Positions 26,814 to 35,556 of a DNA stretch of 64,000 nt are shown piece after piece. Both the position numbers and the translations under genes were made by a program. The stretch is from Actinomycetota bacterium. GTDB lineage: Bacteria > Actinomycetota > Actinomycetes > Mycobacteriales > Pseudonocardiaceae. The notes beneath the pieces were generated by a model that saw only the letters and a list, made by a program, of their open reading frames with translations, was not told where the DNA came from and did not search any database. How positions within the stretch are numbered: the first letter of the stretch is position 1; every line of letters begins with the position of its first letter. Location: NCBI GenBank assembly GCA_021324675.1, contig JAJPIR010000278.1:62001-126000 (forward strand), given 5' to 3'.

Positions 26814-29462
26814 CTAGCTGCTGTGCGGGCCGTCCGGCTTGATTTTTGGGCCGGGCGTGTGTCCTGGCGCAGGGGTCACAGTGCCGGCGTCACCATCGAC
26901 GGTGACGAGCTGGCCGCTGCTCAGCCGCTGGGTGGCCACGCCGGTACCCAGCACGGCGGGGATGCCGTACTCGCGGGCCACGATCGAGCTGTGGCTTAGC
27001 GGTCCGCCGACGTCGGTGACCACACCGGAGGCCATGGCGAACAGCGTCGTCCACGCCGGGGTTGTCATGCGGGCGACCAGAACATCACCCGGTTGCATCT
27101 GGCCGAACTCCTCGGGGCCGGCGAGAACCCGAGCCGGGGCGGTGACCTGCCCGGAGCTGGCGCCGACGCCGGTGATCGTGGCACCAGCCTGCTTCTGATC
27201 ACCCGCGGGCATGGCCCAGCCGAACGCGCGAGTCATCCAGGTCATCTCGGGCAGCAACTGCGGGGCGGTGGCCATCCGTTGACCGCGCCAGAGCATTGTG
27301 CGCTGCTGCACAGCAGCAGTGAGCGGGGCAGGGACGCAATCTCCGGCGCCGGGCGCGAGCTCCGCGCGGCGCAGCCAGAACACGTCGGCTGGGTCGGTGA
27401 TGGCCCCGGCCGTAACCAGCCGTTGCCCGAGCTCCAACAGCATGCGGCGCATGATCGGCCAGGCCAGGCCGACATCTGCCAGGGCGTCCTCGCGGACCGG
27501 AGCGGTGGACTGGGCCCAGCGCAGCAGCCGGGTGAACCCGGCGCGGCGGACGGGGTCGAGCCGTCCCTGGATCACTCGGGTCTGCTTGTCGCGACGTGCG
27601 GCTGAGTCGGCTTGGCGCCGGTACGGATCATTACCCTCCCCTCGCAGGTAATACCGCAGGATGTCCAGTACCGGAGCGGGGTCGTCGGCGGGCACCGGGC
27701 TGGCGAAGTCGAGGTTGTAGACCACGTGCCCGTGCCGCCGCAGGTGCTCGCGCAGCCGGATGTGCCAGGCCTGCCACAGCTCGCCGGGCACCCCGGCGGG
27801 AGCGGTCCCGGTGCGGATCGCGCTGGCCAGCGCATCCGGCCCGGTCTGGGTCAGCGCGCCGGCGAGCTCCGGGTGTTGCCGTGTCCACGCAGCGAGGTCG
27901 TAGAGGGACTTCTCGGCCCGGATGGGTTCGCTGTCGTAGCCCAGCAGGAACGTCACCGCCGGCGGGTCGCCGGCACGGCGGACCAGCCGCTCGTAATAGG
28001 TCCGGAAGGCCATCTCGCTGGTAGCCGCGATCGGCACGACGGACTGCACGGCGGTGTAGTAGACGGTGCCAGCATCCAGCAGGGCGGACACCCCATCGAG
28101 CAGCTCGGAGTTGGACAGCGCAGCGACGGGTTTGGCGGCCCAAGCCTCTACGGCCTGCCTGTAGCGCGGGTGGGCCTGCTCTCGCCACCCTGCCACCCCC
28201 AGGTTCGCGTCGCCGGTGAACAGCTTGATCAGCTTGGTTGGCGAGCGGCCTAACAACCGCCACAGTGCCGTGGTGCGGTAGAAGTAGTAGGCGTAGCCGT
28301 TGATCGTGGGAAACGCGATGTCGCCGTCGCGCAGCGTCCCGGTGCCGAAGACCTGCTCCATCAGCGCGGCCAGCGACCGGGTCACCGAGCCGTCGATCAG
28401 GTCCGCGAACAGCGGGGTCAGCGGGTCGGGCAGCTGCTCGACGATGCTGGCCCGGAAGTACATCCCCTTCGAGTAGGGAACCGGCCAGTCGGTGGGGATG
28501 TCACCGGTGGGCTGAGGCAAGGCGGTGATCGGCCGGGACTGCACGACGAAGAACTCACCGTCGGCGTCCACCCATTCGATGTCCTGCGGGCAGCCGTAGT
28601 GCGCCGCGATTCGCGCGCCGATACTGCCCAGCCGGGCGAGCTCCCGGTCACCGAGCACCGGGCGGTTGCGGCGTTGCGGCGGCACCGCGAGCTCCTCGGT
28701 GCCCTGTTCGGCAGGGACGGTCATCGCTGCCTTGTCGGCGATGTGCCGGGACAGGATCTTCCCTGTCGTGCTGTCGAGCACGTAGTTGTCGGTGCTGACC
28801 GATCCGGATACCACCGATTCGCCCAGCCCCCATGCGGCGCTGATCACCAGCTGGTCTTGGCGCCCGTTGGCGGGATTGGCGGTGAACATCACGCCCGCGG
28901 CGTCGGCCTCGACCATCACCTGCACGACGACGGCCAGGCGCACCGAGGCCGGGTCGATGCTGTGGTGGGTCCGGTAGGCCATCGCCCGCGCGGTCCATAA
29001 CGATGCCCAACAGCTCCTGACCGCGACGAGCAACGCCTGCTCGCCGCGGACATTGAGGTAGGTGTCCTGCTGGCCGGCGAAGCTGGCCTCGGCGAGGTCC
29101 TCAGCGGTAGCCGAGGAACGCACCGCTACTGCCGCGTCCTCGCCCAGCCGGCGGTAGGCCGCGATGAGCTCGGCTGCCAGCGCCCCTGGCAGGTCATGGC
29201 TGGCGAACAGGGTGCGGACCTTATCCTCGGCTCGCTCGTAAGCCGACGGCTCGGCATCCGTGGCCAGCGAAGCCAGGGCGATGATGTCGGCGCTGATGCC
29301 GCTGGCCCTGACGAACTCGTCGTAGGCCGCGGTAGTCAGCACGAATCCAGGCGGGACCGGGAACCCTGCCCCGGTCAACTCCCCCAGGTTGGCCGCCTTG
29401 CCGCCGGCCAGGTCGATGTCGGTCTTGCGCAGCTCGGTGAGCAACACGGTATGCGCGGGCAT
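26814..29462 (-). CDS. PEP-synthase-related phosphotransferase with rifampin-phosphotransferase-like layout
   Basis: The 882-residue protein has an N-terminal ATP-grasp domain (GGKAANLGEL, VRSSATAEDLAEASFAGQQDT, QDIEWVDADG, VQSRPITA), a middle domain starting near VPYSKGMYFRASIVEQLPDPLTPLF, and a C-terminal swivelling phosphohistidine domain with GGPLSHSSIVAREYGIP (His near residue 823). True PEP synthases place this His domain in the middle and end in a PEP-binding barrel, which is absent here. The layout matches rifampin phosphotransferases, which transfer the beta-phosphate of ATP to the antibiotic, but the substrate here is unproven. The TetR gene 38 bases upstream probably controls it. 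Confidence 0.85.
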   Translation of the reverse strand: MPAHTVLLTELRKTDIDLAGGKAANLGELTGAGFPVPPGFVLTTAAYDEFVRASGISADIIALASLATDAEPSAYERAEDKVRTLFASHDLPGALAAELIAAYRRLGEDAAVAVRSSATAEDLAEASFAGQQDTYLNVRGEQALLVAVRSCWASLWTARAMAYRTHHSIDPASVRLAVVVQVMVEADAAGVMFTANPANGRQDQLVISAAWGLGESVVSGSVSTDNYVLDSTTGKILSRHIADKAAMTVPAEQGTEELAVPPQRRNRPVLGDRELARLGSIGARIAAHYGCPQDIEWVDADGEFFVVQSRPITALPQPTGDIPTDWPVPYSKGMYFRASIVEQLPDPLTPLFADLIDGSVTRSLAALMEQVFGTGTLRDGDIAFPTINGYAYYFYRTTALWRLLGRSPTKLIKLFTGDANLGVAGWREQAHPRYRQAVEAWAAKPVAALSNSELLDGVSALLDAGTVYYTAVQSVVPIAATSEMAFRTYYERLVRRAGDPPAVTFLLGYDSEPIRAEKSLYDLAAWTRQHPELAGALTQTGPDALASAIRTGTAPAGVPGELWQAWHIRLREHLRRHGHVVYNLDFASPVPADDPAPVLDILRYYLRGEGNDPYRRQADSAARRDKQTRVIQGRLDPVRRAGFTRLLRWAQSTAPVREDALADVGLAWPIMRRMLLELGQRLVTAGAITDPADVFWLRRAELAPGAGDCVPAPLTAAVQQRTMLWRGQRMATAPQLLPEMTWMTRAFGWAMPAGDQKQAGATITGVGASSGQVTAPARVLAGPEEFGQMQPGDVLVARMTTPAWTTLFAMASGVVTDVGGPLSHSSIVAREYGIPAVLGTGVATQRLSSGQLVTVDGDAGTVTPAPGHTPGPKIKPDGPHSS

Positions 29463-29500
29463 GGTGGGTGTCCTTAAGCGGGGAGCATGGAGGTCACAGC

Positions 29501-30217
29501 TCACGCCGGCTCGATTCGCGCGGGCGTGACGTCGCCGGCTGCGCTCGCCATGCGGTGCCGGAATTGCTGGTACATGGCGATCACTCGGGGAGCCAGCGCG
29601 GCCAGCACACCGGTATCGGGAGGTGCCAGCGGCTGCACCGCGTGGCGGATTGCGTGGGCCAGCGCGGTCGCGGCCATCTCCGGCGAAGTGGATGGCATGG
29701 CGACCGGGGGGTAGAGGTAGAACCCGGTCTGGATCGCGTTGAGCACATAACGCTGCGTCTCAGTGTCCAGGTCGGTGCGCATCAGCCCGCGTTCCCGGAG
29801 CAGCTCGAACAGCTCGTCAGCCAGATCAACCTTCAGCGCGCGAAGCGGCTGGCCGGCTGCATCCCCGGCCAGCTCACCCAGCACCTCGACGTCGCGGGCG
29901 AACATGGCCCGCAGCAGTGGGCGGCTCATCACTGCCAGGTAGGTCAACCGGGCCTGCTCTGCGGGCAGGATCGCCGCGGGATCGGCACGCATGGCGCCGA
30001 TCAACTCATCGACCAGGACCAGCGACTCGCGCATGAGTACGCCCGTGAACAGTGCCGCCCGGGTGGAGAAGTGGAGGTAGACCGTGCCCTTGCCGATCCC
30101 GGCGTGGCGGGCGATCTCCTCGATGCTCACCCGCTTGTAACCCCAGCGCAGCAGCAACTCGGCCGCCGCGTCGAGGATCCGCTCGGCTCGCTGCTCGGGC
30201 TTGACCACCACCGCCAT
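29501..30217 (-). CDS. TetR-family transcriptional regulator
   Basis: This 238-residue regulator has a typical N-terminal helix-turn-helix (ILDAAAELLLRWGYKRVSIEEIARHAGIGKGTVYLHFSTRA, split here over helices 1-4) and a helical ligand-binding C-domain. It lies directly before the phosphotransferase gene on the same strand. A near-palindromic 25-bp site 27 bases upstream is a likely autoregulatory operator. The ligand is unknown. Confidence 0.92.
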   Translation of the reverse strand: MAVVVKPEQRAERILDAAAELLLRWGYKRVSIEEIARHAGIGKGTVYLHFSTRAALFTGVLMRESLVLVDELIGAMRADPAAILPAEQARLTYLAVMSRPLLRAMFARDVEVLGELAGDAAGQPLRALKVDLADELFELLRERGLMRTDLDTETQRYVLNAIQTGFYLYPPVAMPSTSPEMAATALAHAIRHAVQPLAPPDTGVLAALAPRVIAMYQQFRHRMASAAGDVTPARIEPA

Positions 30218-30244
30218 CCACCACCCGTTCCTGGCCGTATGACC

Positions 30245-30269
30245 ATGACCATATTTCGAAAATAGTCAT
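30245..30269. promoter_or_regulatory. probable TetR operator
   Basis: The 25-bp site begins ATGACCATATTTC and ends AAATAGTCAT. Its arms ATGAC and GTCAT are exact, and most inner positions are symmetric. Wider still, GTATGAC and GTCATAC form matching arms. It is the only AT-rich dyad between the TetR gene and the CYTH-CHAD gene and could control both. Confidence 0.6.
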
Positions 30270-30426
30270 ACAGTCAATGCTGGTGTCGCAGCGACCGATC
30301 AATGAGCACCGGCGCGCGCCTGGTGACGCGTTACGCGGCGCCGAAGGCGGACAAAGTGAATGAAAGGCAAACAAGCGACCACGCGCCGGTTACGCAAGTG
30401 GTGGTGGATCGGGTATCTCTAGAGCT

Positions 30427-31968
30427 ATGGCGAAGCGAGACGGCGTGACGATGGTGCGGGAGACCGAGCGCAAGTACGAGGCAGTCGAGGACTGGGAGCT
30501 GGCCGACCCGGCAGGGTTGCTCGGCTTCGCCGCCGGAACCGGCCCGGACGAACAGGAATTGGCGGCGGTGTACTTCGATACCCCTGACCTGCGCCTGATC
30601 CGCGAGGGCATCACGCTGCGGCGTCGAGAAGGTGGGTCCGACGCGGGCTGGCACCTCAAGCTGCCGGCAGGCGCGGACAGCCGGCAGGAGTTGCGGCTAC
30701 CGCTGGGAGGCACCGCCCGCCGCCCGCCAGCGGAACTGGTGGCGTTGACGCGGGTCTATACCCGCGGCGCCGCGCTGGCCCCGGTGGCTGAGCTGACCAC
30801 TCGGCGGCGCCGCTGGGTGCTCGCCGACGATGGCGGGCAGGCGATCGCGGAACTCGTCGACGATCACGTGACTGCCCGGAGCATGGGTGAGCAGACCACC
30901 ACCGTGTCCTGGCGCGAGGTGGAGGTTGAACTCGCCGAACACGCCCAGGCCAAACTACTGGACCGCATCGAACGCCGGTTGCTCCAGATGGGCGCCCAGC
31001 GTGCGGGCTCGTCGTCCAAGTTGGGTCGGTTGCTGGCCGATCGGACACCGGCCGGCGTCAGCGCTGCCAAGGCCAAGCGGACTCGGTCGGCGGGCGATGT
31101 GGTGCGGGCGTACCTGGCGTCACAGGTTCGGCAGCTGCGCCGGTATGACCCGCTGGTGCGGCAGGACGCGCCCGACGCGGTTCACCAGATGCGGGTGGCC
31201 GCTCGCCGGATGCGCAGCACGCTGCAAGCCTTCGGTCGCATCCTCGACCGGGACCAAACCCGGGACGTCACCACGGAGCTGAAGTGGGTGGCCGGCGAGC
31301 TGGGCGGGGCCCGAGACGCCGAAGTGATGGCCGAGCGTTTCACGGCGATACTCGCCGAATTCCCCGACGAGCTTAAGCTCGGGCCCGTCGAGGCTGCGTT
31401 CACCCGCTCTTTTGAGCGCCGGCAGGCCGACGCCCGCGCCGCCGCTCTCGCGGCCTTAAACAGTGACCGCTACCTGGCCTTGCATGACCGGCTCGACGCG
31501 TTGCTGGCTGATCCGCCGCTGACCAACCGGGCCAGCCGCAAAGCCAAGACGGAGCTGCCCAAAAGTGTCCGGCGTGCCTACCGTCGCGTCGAATCCCGGA
31601 TGGCCGACGCTGACCGCCAACCTCCCGGGCCGGAACGTGACGTGGCCCTGCACGAAACCCGCAAGGCTGCCAAACGCCTGCGCTATGCCACTGAGGCCGT
31701 CGAGCCCACGCTTGGCAAGCCGGCCGCCCGGTTACGCAAACGCCTCAAGGCCGTCCAGCAACTCCTTGGCGACCATCAAGACACCGCTGTGTCGCGACCG
31801 GTGCTGCGCGAACTGGCCGTACAAGCCCATCTCGATGGTGGCAACGGCTTCACCTACGGTCTCATGTACGCAGCCGAAGCTGCGCGCGCCGAGCAGGCCG
31901 AAAAAAGCCTTCCAGCTACGTGGAAGCAGATGCGCAAGCGCAAAAACACCGCCTGGCTATACGCATGA
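30427..31968 (+). CDS. CYTH-CHAD domain protein
   Basis: This 513-residue protein joins an N-terminal CYTH domain (ETERKYEA, VYFDTPDLRLIREGITLRRR, WHLKLPAG; triphosphate-tunnel fold) to a C-terminal CHAD domain rich in His, Arg and Lys (DAVHQMRVAARRMRSTLQAF, LHETRKAAKRLRYATEA). CHAD proteins bind polyphosphate and often sit near polyphosphate or nutrient-storage genes. The CYTH part may bind or hydrolyse triphosphates or polyphosphate. An ATG at 30451 is an alternative start. Confidence 0.9.
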   Translation: MAKRDGVTMVRETERKYEAVEDWELADPAGLLGFAAGTGPDEQELAAVYFDTPDLRLIREGITLRRREGGSDAGWHLKLPAGADSRQELRLPLGGTARRPPAELVALTRVYTRGAALAPVAELTTRRRRWVLADDGGQAIAELVDDHVTARSMGEQTTTVSWREVEVELAEHAQAKLLDRIERRLLQMGAQRAGSSSKLGRLLADRTPAGVSAAKAKRTRSAGDVVRAYLASQVRQLRRYDPLVRQDAPDAVHQMRVAARRMRSTLQAFGRILDRDQTRDVTTELKWVAGELGGARDAEVMAERFTAILAEFPDELKLGPVEAAFTRSFERRQADARAAALAALNSDRYLALHDRLDALLADPPLTNRASRKAKTELPKSVRRAYRRVESRMADADRQPPGPERDVALHETRKAAKRLRYATEAVEPTLGKPAARLRKRLKAVQQLLGDHQDTAVSRPVLRELAVQAHLDGGNGFTYGLMYAAEAARAEQAEKSLPATWKQMRKRKNTAWLYA

Positions 31969-32179
31969 GTCGGTGCAGCAAACCGTTGATCTAGTAGCGA
32001 GCCGTTATCCCGGCGCCCCAGGCCACGCCGGGCGCGAATGAAGGGGTTGGCCACCTCGGTGCAAGCTGATTTCCGTATCCACAGGACCGAGCCGCGGCCG
32101 CCGTGATGTCGGCACCATCGGGGCCGGGGTCGGCCAAAGCGCCCCGGGTGTCTTCTGCTGTTCCGGGTATCGTGGCCCG

Positions 32180-32452
32180 GTGCATGAGCCCGAGCCTGGC
32201 GTGGAACTTGTCAAACCAGGCGACGGACTGATCGGACCAGACGACGAACTGATCGGACCAGACGACGCCGAGATGCTGCTGACCGTCGATACTCGCGGCC
32301 ACGCCGACGCCATCATCGTGGCGGCGACCGGTGAAGTCGATGTCCTCACCGCTGCCCGACTGCCCGCCGCGCTGGGGTTGGCGCTGCGTCGCGCAGCGAC
32401 CGGCGGCGTGATCGTCTGCGATCTGACCGGTGTCGCACCGTGGACGAGGCCG
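32180..32452 (+). pseudogene. truncated STAS (anti-sigma antagonist) domain
   Basis: The frame encodes the first half of a STAS domain (AIIVAATGEVDVLTAARLPAALG, GGVIVCDLTGV) but stops matching exactly where the conserved serine motif (usually F-L-D-S-A-G) should follow; APWTRPCMKN stands there instead. The switch serine is therefore missing. The frame stays open into the ATPase gene downstream, so a fused product cannot be excluded. Its N-terminus holds a 21-bp tandem duplication. Confidence 0.6.
32228..32269 (+). repeat. 21-bp in-frame tandem duplication
   Basis: Two copies, each beginning CTGATCGGACCAGACGACG, lie at 32228-32248 and 32249-32269 and differ only in the last codon. They encode LIGPDDE and LIGPDDA. 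Confidence 0.9.
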
Positions 32453-32572
32453 TGCATGAAAAACCATGATTCACCGCGTATAGCTACCCCACCGCAGGCT
32501 CAGACAACTGATGCATCGAATTACGCAATACCGTGCATGACGCACGTTGGTGCAATCGATCAGGGTGAGGGG

Positions 32573-33022
32573 ATGGACCAACCAACGGCGGCGCTGAACT
32601 ACTCGGTGAGCAGCGAACCCGCTGCGGCCTCGATCGTCCGTAGCCGATTACGCCGCTGGCTTTCCGGCGTGGAGTGGCCCACCGGCGAGGCAGACGACCT
32701 CATCTACGCGGTTTCCGAAGCCGTGACCAATGCCGCCGAGCACGCTTACGTGCACGCCGACGCCGACGGCGCCATCACCATCGATGCACATCACCAACTG
32801 GTCGACCACGCCCGCCGCAGAGTTGTGGTCACTGTCAGCGACCGTGGTCGGTGGAGACCACGGCCTGTCGATCCCGGGTTTCGAGGCAGGGGCATCACGA
32901 TGATGCGTGCCTTCACCGACGCGCTGCACATCGACGCCGGACCGGGCGGAACCCGAGTCCACATGATCAGCCGAGCCGTACCATTACGTGCTGGTACGCC
33001 TCTCGACTGCAACACAAATTGA
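32573..33022 (+). CDS. RsbW-like anti-sigma factor ATPase
   Basis: The 149-residue product is a GHKL-type ATPase with the N-box helix SEAVTNAAEHAYVH, the G1-like VTVSDRGRW and G2-like GRGITMMRAF. Such proteins bind a sigma factor or phosphorylate a STAS antagonist. A close paralogue is encoded at 54444-54947. AGGGTGAGGGG precedes the ATG at 32573. The broken STAS domain directly upstream may be the remains of its partner. Confidence 0.82.
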   Translation: MDQPTAALNYSVSSEPAAASIVRSRLRRWLSGVEWPTGEADDLIYAVSEAVTNAAEHAYVHADADGAITIDAHHQLVDHARRRVVVTVSDRGRWRPRPVDPGFRGRGITMMRAFTDALHIDAGPGGTRVHMISRAVPLRAGTPLDCNTN

Positions 33023-33226
33023 CCACTCGACGCCGCCGCTTTGCCGGTCCCGTTCCCACCGTGGCGCACTCGACGCAGCGATGATCCCGCTGCGTCCCCG
33101 GTGATCGTGGTTGGTCGGTGAGCCCCTACTCTACGGCCGCCGACTTTGCGCCGACAGCGGGACGGACATGGCGCCTGCGGCGTTTAGCCATTGCTTCTTG
33201 TCCTTGGTGCACTCTGTGGGTCCGGA

Positions 33227-33763
33227 TTAGGGAGCTACGGCAATCGATCGCTCGGCACGGTCCACGCAGCCATCGGGAATGGCGGGAAGTGATAACCTGC
33301 CATTATCGTCTGAAGGAAGGGTGAACAATACATCGTCACATGAGCTGTCCGCCTGCAATGCAATCAGGGTGATATTGCGCCCTTTGCTGACAATGTTACC
33401 CGTTGGCTTGCTGGTGAGCTGCCAAGTGCCGTCATGATAGGCGACCGGCCTGTCCTGGGCGAGATAATAAAGTCCGTCAGGATCCGGATCGGACCTCAAG
33501 ATAATCCACAGTCGATCTCCGGGGGGCAAGCCTGCGACTGTTCCATCTACCGGAAGGTCTTCACCGGCCTGCATCACCGATCCGGCAGCTGGTCGGATAA
33601 TTGCCACTTGCGTGCCGGGTGAAACATTCGTCAATGGCGCATTCCCTTGTGCAGCAACCATGGAAGCGACGGCAACTGGTACGCCGATCATTGCTGTCAC
33701 CGCGCTCACGGTAACCGCCTTCCGAAATGCGCGCCAGATCTGGCGCGCAGAATGTAAAGTCAA
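33227..33763 (-). CDS. secreted or membrane-anchored protein of unknown function
   Basis: This 178-residue protein has an N-terminal hydrophobic segment after basic residues (RKAVTVSAVTAMIGVPVAVASMV), then a beta-rich domain (VAIIRPAAGSVMQAGEDLPVDG, RLWIILRSDPDPDGLYYLAQ). The pattern suggests an extracytoplasmic sandwich domain. Two cysteines (SSCDDV, DGCVDR) could form a disulfide. The DNA is clearly less GC-rich than the surroundings, as is the 190 bp upstream, which suggests acquired DNA. Confidence 0.65.
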   Translation of the reverse strand: MTLHSARQIWRAFRKAVTVSAVTAMIGVPVAVASMVAAQGNAPLTNVSPGTQVAIIRPAAGSVMQAGEDLPVDGTVAGLPPGDRLWIILRSDPDPDGLYYLAQDRPVAYHDGTWQLTSKPTGNIVSKGRNITLIALQADSSCDDVLFTLPSDDNGRLSLPAIPDGCVDRAERSIAVAP

Positions 33764-33956
33764 AGAAAAAGATGGCAGCCGCCTTATCGCCTCGCGCTGC
33801 GTTACGCCGATGCTAGCATCATCCGGTTCCTCTGTCTAGGTCAGTGTGAGCCGATAGATGCAATAGCGGATCAAACTGCTAAAAAGTGTACGGGGACGCT
33901 TATCTTAGGTGTCGACGCTGAGGCTCCTTCAGGCTGATTAAAAGGAGCAATCGTCA

Positions 33957-34094
33957 ATGCGTTGCCCGTTGATGCAACTCAGAATGCGCCGTTCCGGTGG
34001 CTGTGGGTGGGGAGCGTGCCGGCGTGCTGCGATGGCTCCGGCACTGGAAATAGTCCAGAAGGATGGTCGTTCGCCGATCGCTCGCGGTCGTTGA
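33957..34094 (+). CDS. possible short peptide gene
   Basis: An ATG at 33957 with an AAAAGGAG site nine bases upstream opens a 45-codon frame. The peptide is basic with a Gly/Cys-rich core (RRSGGCGWGACRR). The ribosome site is one of the best in this low-GC stretch, but nothing else supports the gene. It overlaps an alternative longer frame of the next gene. Confidence 0.3.
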   Translation: MRCPLMQLRMRRSGGCGWGACRRAAMAPALEIVQKDGRSPIARGR

Positions 34095-34146
34095 CGGCAG
34101 ATACCTCAAACGTACGCTCGCGGACTCGCTCGGGTTACTGGACGAT

Positions 34147-34464
34147 ATGACGGTGCGGGTTGCGAGGTCGGCATGCGTCACGATGCTGGTGGTCGCGGTT
34201 ACCGCGGTGGTGCCGGTGCCTGCTTCAGGTGCCCTGCCCAGTGGGGGCAAAGGCACGGGTGACGACGTCGTTGGCGACCGGTTGCTGGGGGAGCGCATCA
34301 AGAATCTTCACGACCCGATGGTGACCTGGCAGGGCGCACCGGGTGATCCGTCGATGAGCACGGTCACTGGCGCTGACGGTATCGGTTGCTGGTCGCAGCG
34401 CAAGGATGACGGCTCCACGGAAAGGACATGTAGCGAACTCATGCTGCACACCGTGACGGTGTAA
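34147..34464 (+). CDS. possible small secreted protein
   Basis: From ATG 34147 the 105-residue product has a signal peptide (RSACVTMLVVAVTAVVPVPASGA) and a mature part with two cysteines (IGCWSQ, RTCSEL) that could form a disulfide. I recognise no family. The frame is open back to 34063. The ribosome site is weak. Confidence 0.45.
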   Translation: MTVRVARSACVTMLVVAVTAVVPVPASGALPSGGKGTGDDVVGDRLLGERIKNLHDPMVTWQGAPGDPSMSTVTGADGIGCWSQRKDDGSTERTCSELMLHTVTV

Positions 34465-34631
34465 CCGGGCAGATCCGATGGTGTAACCCGGTCAGGTCGG
34501 CTGCGCATGAGCGCAGGAGCGCGCGCCCCTTCCGCCGCCCTCGTTCGTGCCCTCGCCGCGCTTGGCTGGTACTGCAATTCCCACCGGACACGGGTCGCCG
34601 GCGGGTTTGATGGCCGGCGCAAGCTGGACGC

Positions 34632-35522
34632 ATGACTGTCATGGAACGCTTTTCCCTAGGTCCGTTTCCCGTGGCACGAATCGGCTTTGGCGCCATGCAA
34701 CTGCCCGGGCCGGGGGTGTTCGGGCCTCCCCGCGACCGCGACGAAGCCTTGACGGTGCTGCGCCGCGCCGTGGAACTGGGCGCCAACCACATCGATACCG
34801 CCCAGTACTACGGCCCCAATGTCGCCAACGAACTGATACGCGAGGCGCTGTATCCCTATCCCGACGACCTGGCCATCGTCAGCAAGGTGGGCGGCTGCCG
34901 CGACGGCACGGGTGCATGGCTGCCCGCCGACGAGCCCGACGAACTGCGCCGCGGTATCGAAGACAACCTCCAAACGCTCGGCGTCGACCAGCTTGCCGCG
35001 GTCAATCTGCGAGTGATGGACAGCGACGCAGCCGATCCCGGCCAGCCGGGGCAGCTACGCCGAGAGCGGTTCGCCGCGCAACTGACCGCGATGGTCAAGG
35101 CGCGCGATGAGGGCCTGATCGCCGGCATTGGACTCAGCAACATCACCCGTGAACATCTGCTGTTCGCGTTGCAGCGCACCGAGATTGTCTGCGTGCAAAA
35201 TGCTTACAACCTCATCGACCGGTCCTCGCAGCCGGTGCTTGACGAGTGCACCGCGCGCGGCATCGCCTTCGTGCCGTTCTTTCCGCTCGGCTCCGGTTTC
35301 GCCCACGACAACCCCATCCTGGGCAACGACCTGGTAAACCGCACCGCGGCGCGGATGGGCCGAACCCCGGCCCAGGTCGTGTTGGCCTGGACCCTCACCG
35401 TGGCGCCCAACGTGCTGCTCATTCCCGGCACATCATCGCTACCCCACCTGGAGGAGAACATGGCTGTCGCCGGCATCGAACTCGATGACGACACCCGCCG
35501 GCAGCTCAGCGCCCTCGCCTGA
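34632..35522 (+). CDS. aldo/keto reductase
   Basis: This 296-residue NADPH-dependent reductase has GFGAMQLPGPG at the first strand, HIDTAQYYG (catalytic Asp and Tyr), SKVG (Lys) and a C-terminal NADP-binding IPGTSSLPHLEENM. The usual active-site histidine is replaced in AAVNLRVMD, as in some bacterial subfamilies. The substrate is unknown. It converges with the hydrolase operon. Confidence 0.88.
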   Translation: MTVMERFSLGPFPVARIGFGAMQLPGPGVFGPPRDRDEALTVLRRAVELGANHIDTAQYYGPNVANELIREALYPYPDDLAIVSKVGGCRDGTGAWLPADEPDELRRGIEDNLQTLGVDQLAAVNLRVMDSDAADPGQPGQLRRERFAAQLTAMVKARDEGLIAGIGLSNITREHLLFALQRTEIVCVQNAYNLIDRSSQPVLDECTARGIAFVPFFPLGSGFAHDNPILGNDLVNRTAARMGRTPAQVVLAWTLTVAPNVLLIPGTSSLPHLEENMAVAGIELDDDTRRQLSALA

Positions 35523-35556
35523 CCCTACCCGCCAGGCGCAAGATTTGATCTTGAAT

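Noticed and set aside
26814-29462. Phosphoenolpyruvate synthase
   Set aside because: The His domain is at the C-terminus and the PEP-binding barrel is missing, so the PPS reaction is unlikely.
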